14,682 bases of DNA, taken from Rickettsia typhi (GTDB lineage: Bacteria > Pseudomonadota > Alphaproteobacteria > Rickettsiales > UBA1997). The notes beneath the pieces were generated by a model. That model saw nothing but the letters and a program-made list of their open reading frames with translations, made no database searches and was not told the origin of the DNA. Every line of letters starts with the position of its first letter. Within the stretch, counting starts at the first letter, position 1. Both the position numbers and the translations under genes were made by a program. Shown one piece after another: positions 1-8,197 of the stretch. The stretch covers positions 1 through 14,682 of the forward strand of contig CAMDGT010000006.1 of NCBI GenBank assembly GCA_945898025.1. Direction: 5' to 3'.

Positions 1-783
1 TACCCCACGAAATACATGAAGTTTGGTTAATCTTCCTTGTTCTACAAGCCCTCCTTTAAGGTTTATTGCCTTAAAACTCATTAAATTTTTTGCCTTACCA
101 GAATATATTCTACCTGTAAGCATTCTGCCAAAATAAGGGCTATGATCTAACAAGGTGGCAAGCATTGAAAATGGTGCATTTTCGTCGAATTTTGGCGGAG
201 AAACATGACTAAGAATCAAATCAAATAAAGGTGAAAGATCTTTCTTTTCATCTTTATCGAGGTCGTTAACACACCAGCCGTCTCTACCAACTGCATAAAG
301 GACAGGAAAATCAAGCTGTTGCTCATTGGCATTTAAAGAAACGAATAAATCGAATATTTCATCGAGAACTTCATCAGGGCGGGCATCTGAACGATCAACC
401 TTATTGATAATTACAATTGGTTTTAAGCCTAAATTTAAGGCTTTAGAAAGCACAAATTTAGTTTGCGGCATTACACCTTCCGCAGAATCAACAAGCAATA
501 AAGCACTATCTGTCATTGATAAAACCCTTTCAACTTCACCGCCAAAATCAGCATGGCCGGGAGTATCGATAATATTGATTTTATTGCCTTTCCATGCAAT
601 AGAAGTGCATTTTGCAAGAATAGTAATGCCTCTTTCTTTTTCGAGGTCGTTGCTGTCCATAACTCTGTTTTCTACCTGTTTATGAGCATGGAAGGTTCCG
701 CTCTGATGAAGCATTGCATCAATTAAAGTTGTTTTACCATGGTCAACATGGGCAATTATTGCAACATTACGAAAGTGAGACAT
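1..783 (-). CDS. typA: TypA/BipA ribosome-associated GTPase, N-terminal part (runs off the window)
   Basis: TypA (BipA) is a translational GTPase that binds the ribosome and helps growth under stress and 50S assembly. The first 261 codons are present, read from the ATG at 783-781; family members are about 600 residues, so over half lies beyond position 1. Visible GTPase motifs are the P-loop AHVDHGKT (residues 11-18), the switch I motif RGIT (51-54), DTPGHADFGG (73-82) and NKVD (127-130). The VMDSNDLEKERGIT stretch and the DHSPYFGRMLTGRIYSG stretch (213-229, start of domain II) are typical of TypA and argue against EF-G or LepA. No stop codon or frameshift is seen. No clear Shine-Dalgarno precedes the ATG, but MSHFRNVAIIAHVDHGKT is the expected N terminus. 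The gene stands alone, with a 700-base repeat-bearing spacer behind its start. Confidence 0.95.
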   Translation of the reverse strand, partial: MSHFRNVAIIAHVDHGKTTLIDAMLHQSGTFHAHKQVENRVMDSNDLEKERGITILAKCTSIAWKGNKINIIDTPGHADFGGEVERVLSMTDSALLLVDSAEGVMPQTKFVLSKALNLGLKPIVIINKVDRSDARPDEVLDEIFDLFVSLNANEQQLDFPVLYAVGRDGWCVNDLDKDEKKDLSPLFDLILSHVSPPKFDENAPFSMLATLLDHSPYFGRMLTGRIYSGKAKNLMSFKAINLKGGLVEQGRLTKLHVFRGV

Positions 784-1160
784 ATTTATTTGTAATTTCA
801 GCAAGTCTTGACATTAATTTTAGTAAATGTCAGCTTTATTTATATGGAAATAGGTAATTAAAATACAGTTTTTGAATCTTATTTTGATACAAAGTATTGA
901 TGTAAGATCAAAAAAAATAGTATAAAAAAACGAAAATATAGCTATAAAAAATAACTTGTCAACCTAAATAATCTCTAGGAGACCAGAACCTTGGCTCCTC
1001 TTACCTTAATAATAATTATCTTGATAAAAGGCAATTGATTCTGCAACTTCGTTTCGCTTCACAAAGGATGATGAAAGGAAAAAGAAGGGCTAAAAGCCCC
1101 CCAGAAAGAAGAAGGCTTCAGATCCTTGTAGTGAAGTTATGCTTTTTATTTCCTCCCCTT

Positions 1161-1242
1161 CGGCAACAAGGGGCTTCAGCCCCTTGGCTTAATGATGATC
1201 GAGAATGCATTTACCACAAGGGGTTGAAACCCCTTGTTGCCG
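1161..1242. repeat. paired 'AAGGGGnnnnCCCCTT' hairpin elements in inverted orientation
   Basis: Two short hairpins sit in opposite orientation. The first contains CAAGGGGCTTCAGCCCCTTG and the second CAAGGGGTTGAAACCCCTTG. Their outer arms, CGGCAACAAGGGG (1161-1173) and CCCCTTGTTGCCG (1230-1242), are perfect 13-bp inverted repeats, so the pair can also fold as one long hairpin. The same hairpin recurs at 1419-1443 and 2311-2337 as the tail of a longer element. This BIME-like pairing is typical of REP-type repeats; no function can be read from it. Confidence 0.75.
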
Positions 1243-1275
1243 TTAACAATAGAGTTCGAGTTCAACTCACCTGTA

Positions 1276-1320
1276 ATCGTCATCGCAACCCTTATCGTCA
1301 TCACGACCCTTATCGTCATC
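1276..1320. repeat. 18-bp tandem repeat, 2.5 copies
   Basis: The unit ATCGTCATCrCrACCCTT starts at 1276 and 1294, and the half unit ATCGTCATC starts at 1312. The two full copies differ at two positions. The repeat runs straight into the REP-like element at 1320, and ATCGTCATC is also the sequence leading into that element's copy at 2587. The tandem copies therefore look like an expansion of the element's leading edge. Confidence 0.75.
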
Positions 1321-1444
1321 GTCATCCCGACGAAAGTCGGGACCCAGTTTTAAATCTTTCTGGGTGTCGTTTTGCAACGGCATGACGAGTGTTTTAGTTT
1401 TGTCATCCAGAAAGAAGGCAAGGGGTTGAAGCCCCTTGTTGCCG
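1320..1444. repeat. REP-like palindromic element, copy 1 (longest copy)
   Basis: This copy is a chain of hairpins. TCCCGAC-GAAA-GTCGGGA (1325-1342) is a stem with a GAAA tetraloop. CTTTCTGG (1356-1363) pairs with CCAGAAAG (1407-1414), enclosing a second hairpin of the TGCCGTT/AACGGCA type. A terminal CAAGGGG/CCCCTTG hairpin closes it. Parts recur twice more in the window: 1355-1444 matches 2248-2337 without gaps and with 4 differences in 90 bases, and 1320-1396 matches 2590-2667 with one substitution and one inserted base. Hairpins with a CCCGnnGAAAnnCGGG-like core are common dispersed repeats in bacteria. How this one moves is unknown from this window. Confidence 0.85.
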
Positions 1445-1483
1445 ATAGCAATAGAGTGCGAACCTAAACAAGTTAAAATAAAA

Positions 1484-1978
1484 TTATGTAATAGCCCCTA
1501 CAAACCACTCCGATGCAATAGATAGATTTTGTTTATCCAAGAATTCTCGTTTTAGATAATCATGAGCACCGCATACAATAACAATTTGCATTGCACCTTT
1601 AGATTTGGCAGTAGTTTTGATAGTTTTTACCAACTCATCACCAACAGATTGCCAAAGATTTTCTGACTTTACACAAAAATCATCAATCATCAATGTTAAT
1701 CCACCAGGATCATAAACCTCTGGAGCATTTATTAACTTACCAATTATAAATCCTAGAATTTCTTTGTTATGGCCTTCTGCCGTAAACATAATATGATTTT
1801 TATCATTCAGCAATTCTTTAAACCATTTCTCTTGAGTTTTATCACCTTCTTCTCCTGCATATCGCCAGAATTGCGGTTGTATTTTTTCGTAAACTCGCCG
1901 TTTGGCTTTTGAGAGCAAAACCATATCACTGATATTTGAAGGTTTTGTTGGGTATATCTCAAGATTGCTGATTCTCAT
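1484..1978 (-). CDS. GNAT-family N-acetyltransferase
   Basis: This 164-residue protein has the size and layout of a single-domain GNAT (Gcn5-related) acetyltransferase, which moves acetyl from acetyl-CoA to an amine; the substrate cannot be told. Visible features are QFWRYAGEEGDKTQEKW in the N-terminal helices (36-52), a strand HIMFTAE (62-68), the central strand EILGFIIGKL (73-82), the APEVYDPGGLTLMIDDFCV segment (85-103) and a C-terminal IVIVCGAHDYLKREFL (132-147) followed by SEWFV. The LTLMIDDFCV strand followed by a helix starting NLWQSVGDEL (107-116) sits where the acetyl-CoA pyrophosphate loop is expected. The start is the ATG at 1978-1976, without a Shine-Dalgarno. It overlaps by 20 bases the end of a possible gene remnant on the same strand (1959-2063), which suggests it was once the second gene of an operon. 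Palindromic repeats lie on both sides. Confidence 0.8.
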   Translation of the reverse strand: MRISNLEIYPTKPSNISDMVLLSKAKRRVYEKIQPQFWRYAGEEGDKTQEKWFKELLNDKNHIMFTAEGHNKEILGFIIGKLINAPEVYDPGGLTLMIDDFCVKSENLWQSVGDELVKTIKTTAKSKGAMQIVIVCGAHDYLKREFLDKQNLSIASEWFVGAIT

Positions 1979-2063
1979 TTGTTGTTATTTTTTTAAGATT
2001 TTCATCAATTTTAGAATCTTGCAAATGCACATTATTTTTTGGTAAAATTTCATTAGGGAGCCT
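1959..2063 (-). pseudogene. possible C-terminal remnant of a lost gene upstream of the GNAT gene
   Basis: A 34-codon open stretch on the minus strand reads RLPNEILPKNNVHLQDSKID and ends NENQQS at a TGA at 1961-1959. It has no plausible start, and a stop lies directly upstream at 2066-2064. Its composition is that of an ordinary protein tail, and its stop overlaps the GNAT start by 20 bases, as in a translationally coupled operon. Its open end coincides with the motif TAGGGAGCCTCTAAAA (2054-2069), a near match of which occurs at 14190-14205. I infer that an insertion or deletion at this motif removed the rest of the gene. It may also be a chance open frame. Confidence 0.3.
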
Positions 2064-2141
2064 CTAAAAATCTAAATTTAACCCAATAAATTTGAACTTC
2101 AGAGATTTTTTGGTTTTGAATTTTTAAATTAAAAACTAAGT

Positions 2142-2381
2142 TCAAAAAATCTTATTTTTACAGCTTAATTTGGCAAGGTTTTTTAAGTCTTTTATGAATT
2201 TTGATTGTGGTTTTTGTGTTTTAGGTACCCGCGGAATCAGCACCTTCTCTTTCTGGGTGCCGTTTTGCAACGGCATGACGAGTGTTTTAGTTCCGTCATC
2301 CAGAAAGAAGGCAAGGGGCTGAAGCCCCTTGTTGCCGTTGATTAATGGAGAATATAACTTCACCACAATGGGCTGAAGCAC
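2142..2381 (-). pseudogene. chimeric open frame: repeat-encoded N terminus joined to a short protein-like tail
   Basis: The frame encodes 79 residues. About 50 are the translation of the REP-like element (for example NKGLQPLAFFLDDGTKTLVM), so they are not evidence of a gene. The C-terminal 28 residues lie outside the repeat and are rich in K, L and N, as in real proteins of this genome: VPKTQKPQSKF, then IKDLKNLAKLSCKNKIF. They could be the tail of a gene into which the repeat inserted. No recognisable domain and no ribosome binding site are seen. It is unlikely to be a functional gene. Confidence 0.25.
2248..2337. repeat. REP-like palindromic element, copy 2 (lacks the first hairpin)
   Basis: This segment matches 1355-1444 without gaps, with 4 differences in 90 bases. 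It includes the perfect hairpin TGCCGTT-TTGC-AACGGCA, the outer CTTTCTGG/CCAGAAAG arms and the terminal CAAGGGGCTGAAGCCCCTTG hairpin. Its T at 1366 is a C here, which restores perfect pairing in the inner hairpin. A decayed extra hairpin-like piece (ATGGGCTGAAGCACC) follows near 2368. The first hairpin (CCCGAC-GAAA-GTCGGG) found in copies 1 and 3 is absent. Confidence 0.85.
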
Positions 2382-2395
2382 CTTCTCGATCTAAT

Positions 2396-2468
2396 AACCC
2401 TCCCCCAAAAATGATTAAGAAGGGAGGGTCGCAGAGCCAATTTTTTGGCGATGCGGGGAGGGGTCGAT
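2396..2468. repeat. GC-rich palindromic element CCCTCCC/GGGAGGG
   Basis: CCCTCCC (2398-2404) and GGGAGGG (2422-2428) form a perfect 7-bp stem. It is followed by GCCAATTTTTTGGC, a short hairpin, and then GGGGAGGGG. The GC-rich patch stands out against the surrounding AT-rich sequence. It is a different sequence from the REP-like element and has no second copy in the window. Confidence 0.6.
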
Positions 2469-2512
2469 AATATTTTTAGAAGAATTAAGGCTTAAGTTGG
2501 TTGCTAGCTTTT

Positions 2513-2568
2513 TTAACCCCCCACCGAACGGCATTGAGCCGTTCGACTCCCCCTCAAGGGTGGAGTTA
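2513..2568. repeat. palindromic element with GAACGGC/GCCGTTC core hairpin
   Basis: CGAACGGC (2525-2532) and GCCGTTCG (2538-2545) form a perfect 8-bp stem with the 5-base loop ATTGA. Outer arms TAACCCCCCACC and GGGTGGAGTTA are imperfectly complementary and give the element a bounded, roughly 55-bp symmetrical shape. One copy only is seen here. Confidence 0.65.
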
Positions 2569-2586
2569 TTGAAGTAAGCATTTAAC

Positions 2587-2668
2587 TATCGTCATCCCGA
2601 CGAAAGTCGGGACCCAGTTTTAAATCTTTCTGGGTGCCGTTTTGCAAGCGGCATGACGAGTGTTTTAA
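2587..2668. repeat. REP-like palindromic element, copy 3 (lacks the 3' half)
   Basis: The segment 2590-2667 matches 1320-1396 with one substitution and one extra base (GCAAGCGGC against GCAACGGC). It holds the TCCCGAC-GAAA-GTCGGGA hairpin and the inner GCCG/CGGC hairpin, but not the terminal AAGGGG hairpin. It ends about 35 bases before the addB stop codon and lies downstream of addB in transcription. A structured element here could act as a 3' RNA-protecting hairpin, which is inference. Confidence 0.85.
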
Positions 2669-2701
2669 ATTGTCTTGAAGTTTGTTGCGATTTTTAGCTT
2701 C

Positions 2702-5700
2702 TTATTTGTTTTCTAGCCTCAATAAATGGCAATATTCGCTATTGAAATCATTTTTGTTAACCGCTATTTTTGCAATATTAAATTCATCATTGGCTGTGAT
2801 TCCTTCAATGAAAGAGATTAATTCTATTCTTTTATCAATAAAATCTTCTTCTTTTTTCTTACTCTGCGGGTAAAAAACATTTTTAATAGAACTTTCCTTG
2901 ATTAACATTTTATCCCAGTTCCAATATGCTATCGCATTAATTTCGTTATTTTTTACTAGATTTTCATAATTATTAAGCAATATTGCTAAAAGTATCAATT
3001 GTGGTTTTTTCAGGGCTAATACATCTTGTTGCGAAGGTTTCTGGCCAGTTTTATAATCAATTATCTTAATTTTTTGTTCAGAAATATTAATTATGATGCG
3101 ATCTACTTTACCAATAATATTTATATCTCCTATCTTCGATTCCACTTTATATTCGGCATAATTTTCATAATTATTTCCTAAATATTGAGAATTACAATCA
3201 ATAAAAATAGAAATATATTTGATAAAATCTTGATAATATCGCATTCTTGCATAATAGCTAACTAGATATTTATCTGCATTTTTATCAAAAAAAGAGTTAG
3301 CAAAATTAACTATCATTGATTTTTCGCTGTTTTTAAAATTAGTTTTTACAATTTCTTCTAAAACAGCATGAATGAGGTTGCCAAATTCTCGCTTGCCTTC
3401 AATTTCATCAATCTTTAACAAGGGCTTTATTTGTAAGATTTTAGTAATATAAAAATAATAAGAATCGTTTGATATATTTTCAATATCGGTCACTGATAAT
3501 TTTCTTGGAATTAGATTTTTCGCTACTTTAATTAATTTTTGTTGAGAATTTTTGATTATTTTTTCTTGCAATAAAAGATCTGAATCTTTGATAATGGAGG
3601 ATCCGCTCTCAAAATTACGATATTTCTGTTGATGAAAATGTAAATTTGTAAAGTTGATAATATCAGCTTTTTGATTGGATAATTTTGATAAAATTAATTC
3701 AATTTTAGTTAAAAGTTGCGAAGGCCTTAACTCTTGATTGATGATGAATTTTGAAGTTGTAAGCAATATCTCTTGATTATTGAGATAATTGCGAAAATCA
3801 TATTGATTGCGACCTATTGAGCTAAATCTTTTATCTATTCCCAATTCAGCTTGCAATTTTTTGCCTAGCCAATTATCGCTTGAAATTTGCGGAAAAACCC
3901 CCTCGCTAAGGCTTGTTAAAACTAGCAAATTATGATTAAGTAAGCGAGCATCAATGGTTGAAATTAATTTTATTGGATTAATTTTATGATTTCTGAAATA
4001 ATGCTCCGTTTCTTGACTTGCCTCAAAATAACTAATTTTGCCAGCAATAATTTTGATAAACCTTGCTAAATCGGCGATTTTAAGCCTAATTTGGCTTTTT
4101 TTTATCAAATTATTGAATAATTTTTTTAATTCTTTTTTTTCTGGCTGTTGATTGATAATTTGAGAAAATAAAATTATCGAATTATCGCTCCTACCTATTG
4201 ATATTATTGATTCAATGATCTTGCTAATTTCTATTACTAAATGCTCTAATTGCCAATTTTTTTGTAAATCTAACAAATTATCAAAGGAAGAAATAATTTT
4301 CATTGCGAATGGTTTTATCTCTTGATTTACCGAGCATTCTATAGTTTTTTTTAAACCTTGATAATTATTGAAATCGCGAGCTTTTCTAATAAAGTTTATT
4401 TCAAATTGGCTTGTTAAATCTTGCCAAATCTCAATATTTTCAACATTATCTAAAATTATGGAGTGCTTAAGAATAGACAATAACTCAATCGATGAAAAAT
4501 TATTATTGATTAACTTAGCAATTAAATTAATCAATTGTAGAAATCGACAATTGGCAATTGAGATATTGCATTCATCCGAATATGGAAGCCCAATCCTTGA
4601 TAATTCAAGCTTGATGAGGTCGCGAAAATTATCATCATTAATGATTATGGCGGTGTTTTGCTCTGAAGAGTCAGCGTCAGAATATTTTCTTTCTAATGTT
4701 TTGGCGATAAGAACCGCCTCTTCGATAATATTTTCTGCAAAAATGAACCCTACTTTTTCTTTCGCCATTTCAATAATTGCAAGAGATTGCTGTTGATTAA
4801 AAATATTATTAAGATTGCTAAATTTGTGACAATTATCAGCATTAGAAATTGCTACATCGACAAATTGCGACCATAATTTATTTTTAAAAAAATTATCATC
4901 TTCTAATTTATCAATGCTTATATTTACTATATCTCTTGGCAATATTTCTAAAAAATTTATTAGTTTTTTAATAAAAAATTGCGGATGAGTTTGAGAATTA
5001 AATTGACTAGATTTTTTATCTTCAACAAATGATTCCAACTCTTCAATATTGGCACCCTGCAATATTACATAACCTTTATTTTGAGAGCTTATGGCTTTGA
5101 TTAATTTTCTGCCAATTTTCAAACTGCCCGTTGAACCCGCAATTATCAGGGGCTTTTTCAATTGATTTTTATTCAATAAATCAATGAAATTTTCAAAAAT
5201 TAATTGTTGATATAGTTGATTGCTTAATATTTTTTGTTTAATCGCAGAATTTTTAATTCTTGCCTCTATGGAACAAAGAAAATCAAGCATTTCTTGGCGA
5301 TGTTTAGGTAAATTGCCATACTCCATCGCTTTAATTGTTGATAAATCTATCTCTTCGAGCATTATTTCATTAAATATTTCAGCAATATTGCTAGAAATTA
5401 CAGCAATTTGATAAGTATTTAATTTGCTAAAAATAGGATTAGCAATCACCTCAGCCATCAAAAACATTAAGAATTCAGCATCTTCTAGCTTTTTATGATT
5501 AATTAATTCAATTGCTCTTTCTATTAATTCTTCACCATTATTATCATGATTAAAAATCTCAAAAATATCTTGATAAGATAATTCGCCAATCGCAATAATT
5601 TTTGGCAGAATCTTTGTAGTTTTTTTGGCTTCTTTTTTGGCAATAATTTTTTTAAACTCTTTGACTGCTAAATTGCTTGGCAATATTATAATTGGCGTAT

Positions 5701-5812
5701 CCTCTTGGCTGAAAGATTGCGATTGATTAGAAAAATTCTCTTCTAACCAGAAATATAAAGCTTCTAAAAAATTATAATAGGTGGGTATGTTGAAAATATT
5801 GATTTTATTCAT
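2702..5812 (-). CDS. addB: double-strand-break repair protein AddB (alphaproteobacterial type)
   Basis: AddB is the partner of AddA in the helicase-nuclease that resects DNA double-strand breaks for RecA-dependent repair. The 1036-residue length fits alphaproteobacterial AddB. Family signs in order: an N terminus with IIILPSNLAVKEFKKI, the GSTGSLKIGRKLIKAI segment in place of a canonical Walker A, HPQFFIKKLI, a UvrD-like region with LLSILKHSII, the STIDARLLNHNLLVLTSLSEG and WLGKKLQAELGI block, and a C-terminal RecB-type nuclease starting with LSVTDIENI and FGNLIHAVLEE. Its catalytic residues appear as GKVDR (D904) and IDYKTG (D919, K921), a PD-(D/E)xK site. The ATG at 5812-5810 lies 29 bases after the ftsK stop on the same strand, so the two are probably co-transcribed. 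addA is not next to it in this window, although it often is in alphaproteobacteria. Many A/T homopolymers are present but the frame is intact. Confidence 0.92.
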   Translation of the reverse strand: MNKINIFNIPTYYNFLEALYFWLEENFSNQSQSFSQEDTPIIILPSNLAVKEFKKIIAKKEAKKTTKILPKIIAIGELSYQDIFEIFNHDNNGEELIERAIELINHKKLEDAEFLMFLMAEVIANPIFSKLNTYQIAVISSNIAEIFNEIMLEEIDLSTIKAMEYGNLPKHRQEMLDFLCSIEARIKNSAIKQKILSNQLYQQLIFENFIDLLNKNQLKKPLIIAGSTGSLKIGRKLIKAISSQNKGYVILQGANIEELESFVEDKKSSQFNSQTHPQFFIKKLINFLEILPRDIVNISIDKLEDDNFFKNKLWSQFVDVAISNADNCHKFSNLNNIFNQQQSLAIIEMAKEKVGFIFAENIIEEAVLIAKTLERKYSDADSSEQNTAIIINDDNFRDLIKLELSRIGLPYSDECNISIANCRFLQLINLIAKLINNNFSSIELLSILKHSIILDNVENIEIWQDLTSQFEINFIRKARDFNNYQGLKKTIECSVNQEIKPFAMKIISSFDNLLDLQKNWQLEHLVIEISKIIESIISIGRSDNSIILFSQIINQQPEKKELKKLFNNLIKKSQIRLKIADLARFIKIIAGKISYFEASQETEHYFRNHKINPIKLISTIDARLLNHNLLVLTSLSEGVFPQISSDNWLGKKLQAELGIDKRFSSIGRNQYDFRNYLNNQEILLTTSKFIINQELRPSQLLTKIELILSKLSNQKADIINFTNLHFHQQKYRNFESGSSIIKDSDLLLQEKIIKNSQQKLIKVAKNLIPRKLSVTDIENISNDSYYFYITKILQIKPLLKIDEIEGKREFGNLIHAVLEEIVKTNFKNSEKSMIVNFANSFFDKNADKYLVSYYARMRYYQDFIKYISIFIDCNSQYLGNNYENYAEYKVESKIGDINIIGKVDRIIINISEQKIKIIDYKTGQKPSQQDVLALKKPQLILLAILLNNYENLVKNNEINAIAYWNWDKMLIKESSIKNVFYPQSKKKEEDFIDKRIELISFIEGITANDEFNIAKIAVNKNDFNSEYCHLLRLENK

Positions 5813-5841
5813 TAAAAATAGTTAATATAATTATTGTACGA

Positions 5842-8145
5842 TCATTCTTCGATTAATTCTCTTTTACCAGAAATATTTGGCGTTGTTAAAACTCCTTCTT
5901 GCTCCATTCTTTCAATGATAATGGCGGCTCGATTATATCCTATTCTTAGTTGTCTTTGGATATAACTAATTGAAGTTTTTTTATCTCTTCTGACAATTGC
6001 TAAAGCTTGTTGATAAAGTGCATCATCGCCATTGTCATTATCATTAAAATCGTTAATATCAGAAACTTTACCCTTGCAAGTCGGTATAGGAACATCAAAA
6101 GAAATTTTACTTTCTTCGCTCGTTTCATTGTAATTTTGGCTCTTGATAAAATTAACAATATCTTCTATTTCAACATCCGAACAAAATGGTCCGTGAACCC
6201 TTGTCATTTTGCTACCTCCAGATAGATAAATCATATCTCCTTGTCCAAGTAGTTGCTCTGCCCCTTGAGTGCCTAAAATAGTTCTGCTATCAATTCTAGA
6301 AGTTACTTGAAAGCTAATACGCGTCGGAAAGTTAGCCTTAATAACACCTGTAATGACATCAACAGAAGGTCGTTGTGTAGCCATAATTAAATGAATTCCT
6401 GCTGCTCTAGCCATTTGAGCCAATCTCTGCACGGAGCCTTCAATTTCTTTGCCCGCAACCAGCATTAAATCGGCCATTTCATCAACTACAACTACAATAA
6501 AAGGAATTTTCTTTGGCTCAAATTCTATTTCCTCAATAATTGGCTGACCAGTTGAGGAATCGTATCCTGTTTGCACTTTACGGGTTAGTTTTTCTCCTGA
6601 AACCATTGCCTTTTCCGCTTTTTCATTATAGCCAGCAATATTTCTTACTGCAAAACTTGACATTAGACGATATCGTTCTTCCATTTCTGCAACCACCCAT
6701 TTTAAAGCTATTATAGCTTTACTTGCTTCAGTAACAACAGGAGATAAAAGATGCGGAATGCCATCATAAACCGAAAGTTCAAGCATTTTGGGATCAATCA
6801 TTATAAACTTACATTCGCTAGGCTTGAGCTTAAAAAGCAACGACAAAATCATAACATTGAGACCAACTGATTTTCCTGAGCCCGTGGTTCCTGCTATCAA
6901 TAAATGAGGCATTTTTGCAAGATCTGCAATGGTTATTTCACCACTAATATCTTTACCCAATATCATTGGCAAAGAATGGCTTGAGAATTTATATTCTTTT
7001 GATTCTATCAATTCTCGTAAAAAAATAATTTGCTTTTTAGGGTTTGGCAACTCTATACCTATTGATGTTTTGCCCGAAATTACTGAAATTCTAGTTGAAA
7101 TCGCACTCATTGAACGAGCAATATCATCGGCAAGACCTATAATTCTTGATGCCTTAGTGCCTGCAGACGGTTCAAATTCGTGAAGAGTTACAATTGGACC
7201 AACTTTTGCCCCAATTGCTTCTCCTCTAACTCCAAAATCTTCAAGAACTTTTGCCAACATTTTTGATTGGCTATCAACAACTTCACGACTAACTTTTTTA
7301 TCGCGATTTTCTTCGCTACGATTTACCAACAAATCGCTTTGTGGCATTTTATATTGCTCTTGATTATTGCTAGATTTTCTACCGCGAATATTTTTTAATT
7401 CTTTTTTGAGAGTTTGTTTTTCATCAACTGCATTATCATTAACATTGTCTTGCGAAACAAAGCCAATCAGTGCGTCATCTAGTAATTTGATATTTTCTAT
7501 ATTATTTATCTCTTCAGTAAATGAAACTTTACCAATAGTAGATTTTTTATTTTTATCGACAATAAGCCTTGAAAATATTGTGCTAATTAAAAATTTAGCA
7601 GTTAAATGAAAATACCGCCAAAAATAATAAATATCCCGCCAATTTATCTCAAGAATAATTGCAAATAAGATTAAAGCACACCATAAAGCAATAATTGCTG
7701 TGAAATAAGGCTCTATTTGAGTAATGGAATTTAAAATTAACAAGCCATTATAGCCACCAAAGCTATTAAATAACCACCATTGCGGTTGCGGAATAATTGC
7801 TAATGCAGTTGCAAAACTTAAAACTGCAAATGGCGCTAAAATTATTTTATAAATCAGCAAATTATCGCCATTTTTACTAGCGAGCTTAAAGCCAATTTTA
7901 GCAATAATAATAGACAACATAATTGATGCAAGACCAACTGTTTGTAGCATTATATCTGAAGAATAGGCGCCAAAAATTCCTAAAATATTTTTAACTTGAC
8001 CATTCGAAGAGCCAGAATTAAGCGAAGGATCATCAATTTTATAAGTAATTATTGAAGAAATTAAGGCGAGGCCTAATAATATTATTAAAACCCCTAAAAT
8101 TCTACGCAGAATAATTAATATAGCGGGGTAAAATTTTTCTATCAT
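5842..8145 (-). CDS. ftsK: DNA translocase FtsK
   Basis: FtsK is a septum-anchored hexameric ATPase that pumps chromosomal DNA, aligns dif sites and activates XerCD. The 767-residue protein has four N-terminal membrane segments (roughly residues 8-36, 66-88, 99-118 and 138-166) and a short charged linker (about 195-290) in place of the long linker of E. coli FtsK. The motor domain follows, with Walker A GTTGSGKS (419-426), Walker B VVVVDEMADLM (551-561) and the MATQRPSVDVITG segment (588-600). The C-terminal winged-helix gamma domain (about 708-767) contains TSISYIQRQLRIGYNRAA, the DNA-reading helix for FtsK-orienting sequences. All parts of a working protein are present. The ATG at 8145-8143 has no clear Shine-Dalgarno. 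Its stop is 29 bases before addB, and it follows the uncharacterised gene by 52 bases. Confidence 0.96.
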   Translation of the reverse strand: MIEKFYPAILIILRRILGVLIILLGLALISSIITYKIDDPSLNSGSSNGQVKNILGIFGAYSSDIMLQTVGLASIMLSIIIAKIGFKLASKNGDNLLIYKIILAPFAVLSFATALAIIPQPQWWLFNSFGGYNGLLILNSITQIEPYFTAIIALWCALILFAIILEINWRDIYYFWRYFHLTAKFLISTIFSRLIVDKNKKSTIGKVSFTEEINNIENIKLLDDALIGFVSQDNVNDNAVDEKQTLKKELKNIRGRKSSNNQEQYKMPQSDLLVNRSEENRDKKVSREVVDSQSKMLAKVLEDFGVRGEAIGAKVGPIVTLHEFEPSAGTKASRIIGLADDIARSMSAISTRISVISGKTSIGIELPNPKKQIIFLRELIESKEYKFSSHSLPMILGKDISGEITIADLAKMPHLLIAGTTGSGKSVGLNVMILSLLFKLKPSECKFIMIDPKMLELSVYDGIPHLLSPVVTEASKAIIALKWVVAEMEERYRLMSSFAVRNIAGYNEKAEKAMVSGEKLTRKVQTGYDSSTGQPIIEEIEFEPKKIPFIVVVVDEMADLMLVAGKEIEGSVQRLAQMARAAGIHLIMATQRPSVDVITGVIKANFPTRISFQVTSRIDSRTILGTQGAEQLLGQGDMIYLSGGSKMTRVHGPFCSDVEIEDIVNFIKSQNYNETSEESKISFDVPIPTCKGKVSDINDFNDNDNGDDALYQQALAIVRRDKKTSISYIQRQLRIGYNRAAIIIERMEQEGVLTTPNISGKRELIEE

Positions 8146-8197
8146 AATGAAAATTTACGGATTTATACTCTTTAAGGCTTGATAGTTGAAAAATTAA

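Larger units (their letters stand above)
784..1483. other. intergenic region between typA and the GNAT gene; no credible gene
   Basis: This 700-base stretch holds no gene I can support. The first part (784-1020) is AT-rich typA leader and contains a dyad TGACATT (809-815) / AATGTCA (826-832) that could be a regulatory site; I could not assign a good -35/-10 pair. From about 1060 it becomes GC-richer and is built of palindromic repeat elements, described separately. An open frame at 1035-1385 (plus) is the translation of these repeats: its C-terminal part HPDESRDPVLNLSGCRFATA is repeat-encoded. Confidence 0.7.
1979..2701. other. repeat-rich intergenic region between the GNAT gene and addB
   Basis: This 720-base stretch contains the possible gene remnant (1959-2063), an AT-rich segment (2070-2160) with the 9-bp inverted repeat GATTTTTTG/CAAAAAATC, and then a GC-rich run of palindromic elements to about 2670. 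A 79-codon minus-strand frame (2142-2381) spans a repeat copy. Its last 28 codons, VPKTQKPQSKFIKDLKNLAK and on, lie outside the repeat and look more protein-like than the rest. I see no promoter or intact gene. Confidence 0.6.

Noticed and set aside
1035-1385. 116-codon plus-strand open frame
   Set aside because: Most of it is the translation of palindromic and tandem repeats, with arginine- and histidine-rich content unlike the genome's proteins and no ribosome site.
1161-2668. Spaced palindromic repeats resembling a CRISPR array
   Set aside because: Repeat copies differ in length and content, spacing is irregular, one real gene lies between copies, and no cas gene is near.
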